Shown: positions 25,697-33,736, numbered from the stretch's first letter. The stretch is DNA of 64,000 bases from Streptomyces guryensis (GCF_021261325.1 NZ_JAJSBI010000011.1:124001-188000); one strand, 5' to 3'. Program-made: numbers and translations. Notes: generated by a model not told the origin, from the sequence alone.

Positions 25697-25930
25697 ACGC
25701 CTCATGGCGGGCGAAGCTAGCCGACGCCCCGGGCCCCGTCCAGATGGCGGCGCTCGCCACAACTGCCCGTCGGGGCACGGGAAATGGACTGCGTCACTCC
25801 TGTGCATGAACGCGGTGACGCAGGTCACTCGAAATCGGTGTGCACGGATTGGCTGATTCCAGCGTCTCTAGCAGTGCCCGGCCCAATCCACCCCCGGAAG
25901 TCCGTCCAGACGTCACAAGGGAGCAAGGCG

Positions 25931-26347
25931 TTGTCCACCGTCATCGAACAACCCGTGGAGGCCCGCCTCGTCGCCGCCGCGCCGCGCATGCCGAGCATCC
26001 CGGCGAAGCTGCACTACGACCGCAGCGACCCGTTCGCGGTCCGTATGACCTTCCCGGCCCCGGCCACCCTGGAGGGCGTGGAGGTCTGCTGGACGTTTGC
26101 CCGCGACCTCCTCGCGGCCGGTCTGCACGAGCCCGAGGGCCACGGCGACGTGCGCGTGCGGCCGTACGGCTACGAGCGCACCGTCCTGGAGTTCCATGCC
26201 CCCGAGGGCACCGCCGTCGTGCACGTCCGGTCGCACGAGATACGCCGGTTCCTCGACGCCACGAGCGCGCTGGTGCCGGTGGGTCTGGAGCATCTCCAGC
26301 TGGATATGGACCATGACCTGGCGGAGCTGATCCGGGACGCTTGCTGA
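25931..26347 (+). CDS. ssgD: SsgA-family sporulation/cell-division regulator, SsgD-like
   Basis: The start is TTG 25931, with AAGGGAG seven bases upstream, giving 138 residues. The protein has the SsgA-like fold sequence: LHYDRSDPFAVRMTF, VCWTFARDLLAAGLHEP, GDVRVRPY, VVHVRSHEIRRFLDATSALVP and the C-terminal DMDHDLAELI. SsgA-like proteins occur only in morphologically complex actinomycetes and act in septum site choice and wall synthesis. The SsgD assignment rests on memory of the S. coelicolor paralogue, which lies next to GPP34 and ABC-F genes as here; the family assignment itself is firm. Confidence 0.85.
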   Translation: MSTVIEQPVEARLVAAAPRMPSIPAKLHYDRSDPFAVRMTFPAPATLEGVEVCWTFARDLLAAGLHEPEGHGDVRVRPYGYERTVLEFHAPEGTAVVHVRSHEIRRFLDATSALVPVGLEHLQLDMDHDLAELIRDAC

Positions 26348-26371
26348 GCGCTCCGCGGGTGGGCGCGCGAT

Positions 26372-26438
26372 GGGCCGTGTGTCGTCTGCGGGTGCGTTGC
26401 GGCTGGTCGCGCAGTTCCCCGCGCCCCTTTGGGGCGCT
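26372..26438 (+). repeat. Dispersed intergenic repeat, copy 3 (short form)
   Basis: CTGCGGGTGCGTTGCGGCTG, then GTCGCGCAGTTCCCC and the hairpin GCGCCCCTTTGGGGCGC. It fills the convergent gap between ssgD and the PEP-mutase relic, whose stop codon (26438-26440) touches the end of the hairpin. Confidence 0.75.
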
Positions 26439-26920
26439 CATCGCGTCGGCAGTAGCCTCTTGTTCAGTTCGGTGTAGTCCAGCCCGTCCTCCTGCGCCCC
26501 GTACGTCCCCGTCTCCAGTAGCTCCCGTGTGGCGTGGTGGACCAGGGCGCGTGCTGACCGTCTCCGGGGCGGTCGGCCCCGGGGCGAGGATGCCGTCGGC
26601 GCCCGCGGCCAGGAAGGCCGTGGCCAGCTCCAGGGTGACGTCCACTCCGCCCGCGTCCCTGAGGAAGGTGTCGATCCGGGCGTTGACGAACAGCGGCACC
26701 CTTTCCCCGTCGGCGGCCTCGCGGGCGGACCCGATCCTCTCGGCCGGCTCGCCGACCGGGCGCAGCGGCCCGGCTCCGGCCTCGTACGGCGCGTCCTCGA
26801 TGTTCACGCCGACCGCGACGGCGGCGAGGGCCCGGGCACGGTCCAGCCGGTCGCCGTCCGCCGGGCAGAGGCCCAGCAGAGCCCCGCGCTGGTGGCGGCC
26901 GGCAGGAATCGACATCCGCG
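26438..26920 (-). pseudogene. Broken isocitrate-lyase/PEP-mutase family gene
   Basis: Leftward sequence from about 26920 reads VGVNIEDAPYEAGAGPLRPV, then VPLFVNARIDTFLRD and LATAFLAAGADGIL, the central barrel strands of PEP-mutase family enzymes. After about 26570 this frame is lost and another frame supplies only the last residues (ELLETGTYGAQEDGLDYTEL, then NKRLLPTR and stop). The N-terminal part (substrate and Mg2+ loops) and the barrel end are missing, so the gene has suffered deletion and frameshift. Confidence 0.72.
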
Positions 26921-26943
26921 TGAGCCGTCGGAGGCGGGGCTGC

Positions 26944-27615
26944 TCAGTCCCCTGTCGCCACGGCGACCGCCGTCAGGGAGGCGGTCACCGCCGTGTGCAC
27001 CTCGGTGACGACCTTCCGCAGCGCGGGCGCCGCCGCCCCGCTGCGCTCGGTCAGCTCCGCCACGCGCGCGTGGTGGCGTTTGCGGTCGTTGCCCGGCACC
27101 AGGGCGGGCAGCTCCGCGGCGGCGGCGAGGGCGACGACGGCCGCGTCCCGGTCGGAGACCTCGGCGACCGGCGCCGGACCCTCCAGCACCTGCCGTGCCT
27201 CCTCGTGCAGCGCCTCCACGACGTCCGCCCGCGCCAGTACGTGCTGCACGCTCGGGAAGACCCCGAGGACACGCTTCCGCCGCGCCCGCAGATACCCGTC
27301 CGCCGTCAGTTGCTCCCGTACGGCGTCGAGGGTCACGCGGGCGTGCAGCGTCACCCAGGTCCGCCAGCGGTGCGGTCGGGACTCTCGGACCAGTTCCAGG
27401 AGCCCGTCGAGGACGGCGTCCCCGGTGAGGGAGTCCATGTCGGCGGGCGTGGCGATGCCGTCCTCGTCGACGAGCAGACCTCGCTGGGCCAGTTCGGTGA
27501 GGGCGCCGGCCCGCACCAGGTGGTGGAGGCGGGTGGCGCCGGTGACCTCGTTGGTGTGGGTGTCCCAGGCCAGCAGATAGAGCCGGGCGGGCAGTGAGAG
27601 CGGGCCGTCGGGCAC
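26944..27615 (-). CDS. GPP34 (GOLPH3/Vps74-like) family protein
   Basis: The GTG at 27615 has AAGGAG five bases upstream and gives 223 residues. The sequence begins PDGPLSLPARLYLLAWDTHT, followed by LHHLVRAGALTELAQRGLL and LDGLLELVRE, the helical pattern of GPP34 proteins. In eukaryotes this family (GOLPH3) binds PI4P and Golgi glycosyltransferases; actinobacteria have several soluble copies whose role is unclear. It is divergent from the ABC-F gene, 298 bases apart, and close to ssgD. The start region faces the ABC-F leader, so the two could share control sequences. Confidence 0.85.
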   Translation of the reverse strand: MPDGPLSLPARLYLLAWDTHTNEVTGATRLHHLVRAGALTELAQRGLLVDEDGIATPADMDSLTGDAVLDGLLELVRESRPHRWRTWVTLHARVTLDAVREQLTADGYLRARRKRVLGVFPSVQHVLARADVVEALHEEARQVLEGPAPVAEVSDRDAAVVALAAAAELPALVPGNDRKRHHARVAELTERSGAAAPALRKVVTEVHTAVTASLTAVAVATGD

Positions 27616-27658
27616 GGGGACTCCTTGCTGCGGTGCGGTCGGGGATGACGTTAATCCG

Positions 27659-27687
27659 TTGACAGCCCTCGAAGCCGCTCCTACGGT
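27659..27687 (+). promoter_or_regulatory. Vegetative-type promoter of the ABC-F leader
   Basis: TTGACA (27659-27664) and TACGGT (27682-27687) are separated by 17 bases, a near-ideal housekeeping-sigma promoter. Transcription would start near 27694, about 220 bases before the ABC-F start codon. Confidence 0.8.
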
Positions 27688-27724
27688 GTACAGCGGTTCT
27701 GTTGCCGTCGATTGGAGAAGGACG

Positions 27725-27736
27725 TTGCTCGTCTGA
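27725..27736 (+). CDS. Putative three-codon leader ORF (MLV)
   Basis: TTG CTC GTC TGA follows a very good ribosome-binding site (GGAGAAGG, 27714-27721) and encodes Met-Leu-Val-stop. It lies about 30 bases after the predicted transcription start and before two hairpins and a terminator. Such mini-ORFs let ribosome-targeting antibiotics alter leader folding. Translation is inferred from position only. Confidence 0.5.
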   Translation: MLV

Positions 27737-27743
27737 GGTCTGA

Positions 27744-27772
27744 GACACCGTGTCACACACCTGAGGTGTGTG
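27744..27772 (+). promoter_or_regulatory. Leader hairpins after the mini-ORF
   Basis: GACACCGTGTC (27744-27754) is a small palindrome. CACACACC (27754-27761) and GGTGTGTG (27765-27772) form a perfect 8-bp stem with a TGA loop. They share one base, so they could compete as alternative structures. Confidence 0.55.
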
Positions 27773-27800
27773 CGCCGCGTGCGACCTCGGCGTTCGAGCC

Positions 27801-27823
27801 GTCCTGACGGAGCAGGGCTTTTT
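27801..27823 (+). terminator. Intrinsic terminator inside the ABC-F leader
   Basis: GTCCTG (27801-27806) pairs with CAGGGC (27813-27818), one pair being G-U, around ACGGAG, and runs straight into five T residues (27819-27823). A classical U-tailed terminator is uncommon in this G+C background. It stands 90 bases before the coding start, as expected of an attenuator. Confidence 0.65.
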
Positions 27824-27913
27824 CGTGCCCCAGGGCTCTCCTCTCCCGCCGTAGGTCTCCGGTGTCTCCATACGCGTTTGCCCCTGACCGCACCGAGCAA
27901 CCGCGAGGCCCGT

Positions 27914-29527
27914 ATGTCTACTTCCATCACTTGCACGTCCCTTTCGTTCACCTGGCCCGACGGCACCCCCGTCTTCGAGGGCCTCGATGCCGCCTTCGGT
28001 CCCGGCAGGACAGGGCTCGTCGGCGTCAACGGCTCGGGTAAATCAACCCTGTTGAAGCTGATCTCCGGTGAACTGGCCCCGGCCGACGGTGCAGTTCGCG
28101 TCGCGGGGGAGGTCGGCCACCTCCCGCAGAACGTCACGCTCGACACCCAGCTGAGCGTCGACGAGGTGCTCGGCATCGCCTCACAGCGGGCCGCGCTGCA
28201 CGCCATCGAGGCGGGCGACGTCGCCGAGGAGCACTTCGAGACGGTCGGCGACGACTGGGACGTGGAGGAGCGCGCGCTCGCCACGCTCGGCGAACTGGGG
28301 CTCGGGCACATCGAGTTGGACCGCACCATCGGGGAGGTGTCGGGTGGCGAGTCGGTGCTGCTGCGGCTGGCGGCACTGCTGCTGCGCCGCCCGGACGTCC
28401 TGCTCCTGGACGAGCCGACAAACAACCTCGACCTGTACGCACGCAGGCGGCTGTACGCGGCCGTGGAATCCTGGTCGGGAGTGATGGTCGTGGTCAGCCA
28501 CGACCGCGAGCTCCTGGAACTGGTCGACCAGATCGCCGATCTGCGCTCCGGGGCGGTCACCTGGTTCGGCGGCAACTACTCCGCCTACGAGGAGGCCCTC
28601 ACCACCGAGCAGGAGGCGGCCGAGCGGATGGTGCGCGTCGCGGAGGCCGACCTCAGGAAGCAGAAGCGCGAACTGGTCGACGCCCAGGTCAAGTTGGCCC
28701 GCCGCAAGCGGTACGGGCAGAAGATGTGGGACCAGAAGCGTGAGCCGAAGATCGTCATGGGGGCGCGCAAGCGCGCGGCGCAGGAGTCCGCGGGCAAGCA
28801 CCGCATCATGCACGAGGAGCGGCTCACCGAGGCGAGGGAGCGGCTCGACGAGGCGGTGGACGCCGTGCGGGACGACGACGAGATCCGCGTCGACCTGCCG
28901 TACACCGCCGTGCCGCCGGGCCGCACCGTCCTGACCCTCATGGACCTGGAACTCGCGTACGGCGCGCGCGTGGCCGGCGGGCTCGTTCTGCGCGGCCCGG
29001 AGCGGGTGGCGCTGATCGGGCGCAACGGCGCGGGCAAGACGACACTGCTGCGGACCATCGCCGGGGAGCTGGCGCCGGTGGCGGGCGAGGCGCACGCGCA
29101 CGTGCCGCTGCGTTTCCTGCCGCAGCGCCTGGACGTGCTCGACGGCGAGCTGTCGGTCGCCGAGAACGTCGCCAGGTTCGCGCCGGGGGCCACCAACAAC
29201 CGGATCCGGGCGCGACTCGCCCGCTTCCTGTTCCGGGGCGCCCGCGCCGACCAGAAGGCGGCCACCCTGTCCGGCGGCGAACGCTTCCGGGCGGCCCTGG
29301 CCGCGCTGATGCTGGCCGAACCCGCACCACAGCTGCTGATGCTCGACGAGCCGACCAACAACCTCGACATGGCGAGCGTGCGGCAGCTGACGTCGGCCCT
29401 GGAGTCGTACGAGGGGGCGCTGATCGTGTCCAGCCACGACCTGCCGTTCCTGGAGTCGATCGGGATCACCCGGTGGCTGCTGCTGGACGGCGAACTGCAG
29501 GAGACGACGCCGGAGGCGATCGGATAG
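27914..29527 (+). CDS. ABC-F family ATPase (ribosome-associated, possible antibiotic resistance)
   Basis: From ATG 27914 the protein has 537 residues and two ABC cassettes with no membrane helices, the ABC-F layout. Cassette 1 has VGVNGSGKST, signature EVSGGES and Walker B LLLDEPTNNLD. The charged linker (about 240-330) is coiled-coil-like and rich in Lys, Arg and Glu. Cassette 2 has GRNGAGKTT, LSGGERFRAAL and LDEPTNNLD. ABC-F proteins bind the ribosomal E site; some dislodge antibiotics, others rescue translation. The strong promoter, mini-ORF and terminator upstream favour antibiotic-inducible expression. An in-frame upstream GTG at 27770 would lengthen the protein by a low-complexity stretch and is unlikely. 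Confidence 0.92.
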   Translation: MSTSITCTSLSFTWPDGTPVFEGLDAAFGPGRTGLVGVNGSGKSTLLKLISGELAPADGAVRVAGEVGHLPQNVTLDTQLSVDEVLGIASQRAALHAIEAGDVAEEHFETVGDDWDVEERALATLGELGLGHIELDRTIGEVSGGESVLLRLAALLLRRPDVLLLDEPTNNLDLYARRRLYAAVESWSGVMVVVSHDRELLELVDQIADLRSGAVTWFGGNYSAYEEALTTEQEAAERMVRVAEADLRKQKRELVDAQVKLARRKRYGQKMWDQKREPKIVMGARKRAAQESAGKHRIMHEERLTEARERLDEAVDAVRDDDEIRVDLPYTAVPPGRTVLTLMDLELAYGARVAGGLVLRGPERVALIGRNGAGKTTLLRTIAGELAPVAGEAHAHVPLRFLPQRLDVLDGELSVAENVARFAPGATNNRIRARLARFLFRGARADQKAATLSGGERFRAALAALMLAEPAPQLLMLDEPTNNLDMASVRQLTSALESYEGALIVSSHDLPFLESIGITRWLLLDGELQETTPEAIG

Positions 29528-29664
29528 CTCCCGATCGCGCGTCTCAGGAGGGGCACAGCCTGGCAACGAGGGTTTTGCCGTCGTGGATCGGCGCTGCATG
29601 ATGGCGGACCGGGCGTCGCGTCATGGGCGCCCGGTCTGCCGTCCCGCCGATTCGGAGTCCCCTC

Positions 29665-30441
29665 GTGCCCAGCAAGAAGGCCCTCGTCCGCCGCCCGAGC
29701 CCCCGCCTCGCCGAAGGGCTGGTGACGCACATCGAGCGGGAGAAGGTCGACTTCGATCTCGCGGTCGAGCAGTGGGAGGCGTACGTCGAGGCGCTGCGCG
29801 AGCACGGCTGGGAGACGGTCGAGGTGGACCCGGAGGACGACTGCCCGGACTCGGTGTTCGTCGAGGACACGGTCGTCATGTACAAGAACGTCGCGCTGAT
29901 CACCCGGCCCGGGGCCGAGTCCCGGCGGGAGGAGACGGCCGGCGTCGAGGAGGCCGTGGCGCGCCTGGGCTGCTCGGTGAACTGGATCTGGGAACCGGGC
30001 ACCCTGGACGGCGGCGACGTGCTGAAGATCGGCGACACGATCTACGTCGGCCGGGGCGGCCGCACCAACGCGGCCGGTGTGCAGCAGCTGCGGGCCGCCT
30101 TCGAACCGCTGGGGGCGCGGGTCGTCGCCGTACCCGTGAGCAAGGTGCTGCACCTGAAGTCGGCGGTCACGGCGCTGCCCGACGGGACGGTCATCGGGAA
30201 CATCCCCAAGGTGGACCGGCCCTCGCTGTTCCCGCGCTTCCTGTCGGTGCCCGAGGAGTCGGGCTCGCACGTGGTGCTGCTCGGCGGCAGCAAGCTGCTG
30301 ATGTCGGCGAGCGCGCCGAAGTCGGCGGAACTGCTCGCCGATCTCGGTCACGACCCGGTCGTGGTGGACATCAGCGAGTTCGAGAAGCTGGAGGGCTGTG
30401 TGACATGTCTCTCGGTCCGACTGCGGGAGCTTTACGCCTGA
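29665..30441 (+). CDS. Dimethylarginine dimethylaminohydrolase (DDAH)-like amidinotransferase-fold enzyme
   Basis: The GTG at 29665 with GGAG seven bases upstream gives 258 residues. The fold of the guanidino-modifying superfamily is clear: DDCPDSVFVEDTVVMY, EPGTLDGGDVLKIGDTIYVG, the catalytic His in VLHLKSAV and the nucleophilic Cys in EGCVTCLSVRLREL near the C-terminus. DDAH hydrolyses methylarginines to citrulline and methylamine; actinobacterial members may prefer other guanidino substrates. It stands between ABC-F and the desaturase, with its own promoter region and a terminator after it. Confidence 0.9.
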   Translation: MPSKKALVRRPSPRLAEGLVTHIEREKVDFDLAVEQWEAYVEALREHGWETVEVDPEDDCPDSVFVEDTVVMYKNVALITRPGAESRREETAGVEEAVARLGCSVNWIWEPGTLDGGDVLKIGDTIYVGRGGRTNAAGVQQLRAAFEPLGARVVAVPVSKVLHLKSAVTALPDGTVIGNIPKVDRPSLFPRFLSVPEESGSHVVLLGGSKLLMSASAPKSAELLADLGHDPVVVDISEFEKLEGCVTCLSVRLRELYA

Positions 30442-30463
30442 CGGGTGCGCCGATCACCCTTTC

Positions 30464-30493
30464 AGCCCTGGGACCTGCGGTCCGGGGGCTTTC
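30464..30493 (+). terminator. Terminator after the DDAH gene
   Basis: AGCCCTGGGACC and GGTCCGGGGGCT pair in 10 of 12 positions around TGC and run into TTTC, 20 bases beyond the stop codon. Confidence 0.6.
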
Positions 30494-30552
30494 AGGCATT
30501 CCTTGGAAGTCCTGGGAAACGCGTCCTGATCAGGGATCTTTACGCGGCGCTT

Positions 30553-30602
30553 AACCTACGTCTTCGTAACCTACGGTTTCGTAGCCTACGATCCCGTAGG
30601 TT
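30553..30602. promoter_or_regulatory. Three tandem 15-bp hairpin repeats before the desaturase
   Basis: The units CCTACGTCTTCGTAA, CCTACGGTTTCGTAG and CCTACGATCCCGTAG follow each other without gap (30555-30599). Each is a small inverted repeat CTACG-N4-CGTAR, and the outer AACCTACG and CGTAGGTT are also complementary. The array ends about 55 bases before the start codon. It looks like a multi-site operator. Confidence 0.75.
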
Positions 30603-30656
30603 CCGGCACCGCTCGCCGGTCTGTCCCGCTTTGTTACGCGTCCCTCTGGAGTTCCC

Positions 30657-31631
30657 GTGACGATCACTTCCCCGCACCTCGGCAGCCCCGCCGTCTGGAC
30701 CGACGCCAAGCTGCTGTACGCACTGGAGGAAGTGGTCGAGACGGAACTCAACCGGCATCTGAAGGTCGCCAAGGACTGGATGCCGCACGAGTACGTGCCG
30801 TGGTCGGACGGCCGCAACTTCCCCGGCCTGTTCGAGGACGGCGAGGCCTGGGACAAGGAGCAGTCCAAGGTCACCGAGATCGGCCGTATCGCGCTGGTCG
30901 TGAACCTGCTCACCGAGGACAACCTGCCCAGCTACCACCACGAGATCGCCTCGCTGTTCGGCCGGGACGGCGCCTGGGGCACCTGGGTGCACCGCTGGAC
31001 GGCCGAGGAGGGCCGGCACGGCATCGTGATGCGCGACTACCTGCTCGCCTCGCGCGCGGTGGACCCGGACAAGCTGGAAGCGTTCCGCATGCAGCACATG
31101 TCGGAGGGCTTCGAGTCGGACAACCGCCACTCGATGCTGCACTCGGTCGCGTACGTCGCCTTCCAGGAGCTGGCCACCCGCGTCTCGCACCGCAACACCG
31201 GCCACCAGTCGGGCGACCCGGTCTGCGACCGCATGCTGGCCCGCATCGCGACCGACGAGAACCTGCACATGGTCTTCTACCGCAACCTTCTCAAGGCGGC
31301 CTTCGAGCTCGCGCCCGACCTCACCATGCAGGCCGTACGCGACGTGATCGTCAACTTCCGGATGCCCGGTCACGGCATGCCCGGCTTCGAGCGGTTCGCC
31401 GCGCAGATGGCCATCGGCGAGGTCTACAACATGCGCATCCACCACGACGACGTGCTGCAGCCGGTCCTCCGCTTCCTGAAGATCATGGAGATCGACGGCC
31501 TGGGCCCCGAGGGGCAGCAGGCCCAGGACGAACTCGGCCTGTTCATGGGCGGGCTGGACGCGGAGGCCCTGAAGTTCGACGAGAAGCTGGCGGCACGCAA
31601 GGCGCGCATGGCGGCGCGCGCCGCAGGCTGA
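30657..31631 (+). CDS. Acyl-[ACP] desaturase (soluble di-iron stearoyl-ACP-desaturase family)
   Basis: The GTG at 30657 has GGAG five bases upstream. The 324-residue protein has no membrane helices. Di-iron ligands appear in the expected helices: LTEDNLPSYHHE, TAEEGRHGIVMRDYL and ATDENLHMVFYRNLL (two EExxH/DExxH-type motifs). The enzyme places a cis double bond in acyl chains on acyl-carrier protein using ferredoxin and oxygen, adjusting membrane fluidity. It is the first gene after the DDAH terminator and is preceded by three tandem hairpin repeats that probably mediate regulation. A long bidirectional terminator follows. Confidence 0.93.
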   Translation: MTITSPHLGSPAVWTDAKLLYALEEVVETELNRHLKVAKDWMPHEYVPWSDGRNFPGLFEDGEAWDKEQSKVTEIGRIALVVNLLTEDNLPSYHHEIASLFGRDGAWGTWVHRWTAEEGRHGIVMRDYLLASRAVDPDKLEAFRMQHMSEGFESDNRHSMLHSVAYVAFQELATRVSHRNTGHQSGDPVCDRMLARIATDENLHMVFYRNLLKAAFELAPDLTMQAVRDVIVNFRMPGHGMPGFERFAAQMAIGEVYNMRIHHDDVLQPVLRFLKIMEIDGLGPEGQQAQDELGLFMGGLDAEALKFDEKLAARKARMAARAAG

Positions 31632-31653
31632 CGGCACACCCGACCGCCGGCCA

Positions 31654-31691
31654 TGACGCGGCCGGTACGCACGCGCGTACCGGCCGCGTCA
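31654..31691. terminator. 17-bp bidirectional terminator overlapping the WhiB stop codon
   Basis: GACGCGGCCGGTACGC (31655-31670) and GCGTACCGGCCGCGTC (31675-31690) are perfectly complementary around ACGC, and T31654/A31691 extend the stem. The stop codon of the leftward WhiB gene (31689-31691) is part of it, as in the other convergent gaps. Confidence 0.8.
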
Positions 31692-31940
31692 GTGCGTCGT
31701 GCGCCTGAGCTGCAGGCGCTCCTTCTCCGACAGGCCGCCCCAGACGCCGAAGCGTTCGTCGTTCTGCAGGGCGTACTCGAGGCAGGCGGGGCGCATCTCG
31801 CACATGCCGCAGATGCGCTTCGCCTCGCGCACCGAGCTGCCCGGCTCGGGGAAGAAGAAGTCCGCCCCCGTCTGTGCGCACAGCGCCTGGGCCTGGGACT
31901 GCCAGGCGAAGTCGGCAGAGGTGATGGTGTCGATGTGCAT
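31689..31940 (-). CDS. WhiB-family iron-sulfur transcription factor
   Basis: The 83-residue protein has the four conserved cysteines (Cys21, Cys44, Cys47, Cys53, as ALCAQT and RICGMCEMRPAC) that hold a 4Fe-4S cluster, the turn motif GVWGG and a basic C-terminal tail (SEKERLQLRR). WhiB proteins act with the housekeeping sigma factor in development, redox sensing or antibiotic response. It is short and close to the WhiB domain alone, like several Streptomyces Wbl proteins; which paralogue it is cannot be said from the sequence. A clear ribosome-binding site is absent before ATG 31940. Confidence 0.9.
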   Translation of the reverse strand: MHIDTITSADFAWQSQAQALCAQTGADFFFPEPGSSVREAKRICGMCEMRPACLEYALQNDERFGVWGGLSEKERLQLRRTTH

Positions 31941-32156
31941 GGACGAGATCGTGCCGCGGGCCGAAAAACGTTCGATCAACGCGTCATCAACGCCGCCCGG
32001 CGGGGCCCCCGGCCACCCTGATGGTGGCGCCCGGACGCACCGCCGCGCACGGCGGCGCGCGGAAGGCGGCGCAGAGAACGATTCCGGCAGCGATTGTCGG
32101 TGGGCGGTGCAAGACTCGGCAGTGCAGAGAACGGGACCCTTCCGAGGAGGGCGAAG

Positions 32157-32942
32157 ATGCTCACCACCCGTTTCGTCAACGGCGCTCCCAACTGGATCGA
32201 CGTCAGCACCTCCGACATCGACGGCGCCATCTCCTTCTACGGCGGCCTCTTCGGCTGGCGGTTCCAGTCGGCGGGGCCCGACGCCGGCGGATACGGCTTC
32301 TTCCAGCTGGACGGGAGGACCGCGGCGGGCGGTGTGCAGACCACGCCCGAGCAGGGCCCGCCGTCCTGGACGGTGTACTTCCAGAGCGGAAACGCCGAGG
32401 CCACCGCGAAGGCGGCGGAGCAGGCGCACGGCAGCGTGCTGATGCAGCCCATGGACGTGATGGGCGAGGGGCACATGGCGGTCCTCGCCGACAAGGCGGC
32501 CGTGCCGTTCGGCATCTGGCAGCCCGGCCGGACCAAGGGCGTGGACGTCGCGAACGAGGCCGGCGCCCTGTCCTGGGTCGAGCTCTACACCCCGGACATC
32601 GCCGCTGCCGCCTGGTTCTACCACGAGACGCTCGGCCTGGAGACGGCGGCGGCGGACTTCCCGGGCGGTACGTACACCACCGTCAACCCCGCCGGCGGCG
32701 GCGAGGACTCCATGTTCGGCGGCATCGTCCCGCTCGCCGACGACCCGTCGGAGGACCGCGCGTACTGGCTGCCGTACTTCGAGGTCGCGGACACGGACGC
32801 CACGGTCGCCAAGGCAGCGGAACTGGGCGGCGAGGTCCGCGTCCCGGCCACCGACATCGAGGGCGTGGGCCGTTTCGCCAAGCTCGCCGACCCCTACGGC
32901 GCCCGCTTCGCGGTGATCAAGAGCGCACCCCCGCAGACGTGA
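32157..32942 (+). CDS. Two-domain VOC-family (glyoxalase/bleomycin-resistance fold) protein
   Basis: ATG 32157 follows GAGGAGGG. The 261-residue protein consists of two VOC modules in tandem: the first begins PNWIDVSTSDIDGAISFYGG, the second SWVELYTPDIAAAAWFYHET and ends GRFAKLADPYGARFAVIK. These beta-alpha-beta-beta-beta units bind a metal or small ligand. The family includes glyoxalases, dioxygenases and drug-binding proteins; secondary-metabolite-associated hydroxylase-like annotations are common in Streptomyces. No substrate is indicated by context. It converges on the STAS-ANTAR gene. Confidence 0.85.
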   Translation: MLTTRFVNGAPNWIDVSTSDIDGAISFYGGLFGWRFQSAGPDAGGYGFFQLDGRTAAGGVQTTPEQGPPSWTVYFQSGNAEATAKAAEQAHGSVLMQPMDVMGEGHMAVLADKAAVPFGIWQPGRTKGVDVANEAGALSWVELYTPDIAAAAWFYHETLGLETAAADFPGGTYTTVNPAGGGEDSMFGGIVPLADDPSEDRAYWLPYFEVADTDATVAKAAELGGEVRVPATDIEGVGRFAKLADPYGARFAVIKSAPPQT

Positions 32943-33001
32943 GGGAATGACGGCGCCGGGCGGTCCCGGCCGGACGCCGGTGGGCGCGCACGATCACCGG
33001 C

Positions 33002-33021
33002 GCCTGCCGGCGCCGGCAGGC
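33002..33021. terminator. Perfect 20-bp palindrome in a convergent gap
   Basis: GCCTGCCGGCGCCGGCAGGC equals its own reverse complement. It lies between the VOC and STAS-ANTAR gene ends and probably stops transcription from both sides. Confidence 0.55.
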
Positions 33022-33058
33022 TCAGAACCCGACCGAGCGTCACGACGCCGGCGCCCGG

Positions 33059-33736
33059 TCAGGCCAGCGGGACCGCCGCGCGCGCCTGCGCGACGGCGGC
33101 CGCCAGCTGTTGCTGTACATCCTCGGGCAGCGGCGTTCCCTGAACGGTGCCGACCAGGTCCTGGGCCAGACGGTGCAGCTTGGTGTTGGTGTTCTGGGAG
33201 GCCGTGACGAGCACGGTCCACGCCACCTCGGGGCTCAGGTTGAAGGAGGCCATCAGGATTCCGCGGGCCAGGTCTATGGAAGGCCGGGTCTGCATCGCCC
33301 GTCGCAGCTCGGCGACCTCCTTGCGCAGCTCGTGATCGACCGCCTCCGGCGCCTTCGGGCTGTCACCGACGGCATCGGGCTCTGCGCTCCCGGCAGCGGA
33401 GCCTGGGTGCACGAACAACTCCCGGGCGCCGGTCAGCTCCAGGAGCCGGTCGACCGGAGGGCCGCTGACGCCGATGATGACCGTCTTGCCCTGGTCGAGC
33501 GCCTTTCGCCGCAGACCCAGTAGGAGGTTGAGACCGGAGCAGTCGCAGAACCCGACCGCGCTCAGGTCCAGATCGATACCGCTCGCCGAGTTGTCCAGCG
33601 CCTCGTCCAGGCCGCGTTCGAGTGGTCGGCCGCCGTGGTCGAGTTCACCGCACACCCGGACGTTCATGCGATCGCCGTCCGGTACCACGTCGATCGTCAC
33701 CAGGCATGGCTGCGCAGAGTGCGCAGGCTCCGGCAT
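33059..33736 (-). CDS. STAS-ANTAR signalling protein
   Basis: ATG 33736 has GAGGGAGAG upstream and gives 225 residues. Residues about 10-105 form a STAS domain (VTIDVVPDGDRMNVRVCGEL, with LSAVGFCDCSGLNLLLGL carrying the Ser that anti-sigma kinases phosphorylate). Residues about 135-205 form an ANTAR domain (RRAMQTRPSIDLARGILMAS and following helices), an RNA-binding module used for antitermination. The combination links anti-sigma-type signalling to control of transcript elongation. It is divergent from a small winged-helix gene. Confidence 0.85.
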   Translation of the reverse strand: MPEPAHSAQPCLVTIDVVPDGDRMNVRVCGELDHGGRPLERGLDEALDNSASGIDLDLSAVGFCDCSGLNLLLGLRRKALDQGKTVIIGVSGPPVDRLLELTGARELFVHPGSAAGSAEPDAVGDSPKAPEAVDHELRKEVAELRRAMQTRPSIDLARGILMASFNLSPEVAWTVLVTASQNTNTKLHRLAQDLVGTVQGTPLPEDVQQQLAAAVAQARAAVPLA

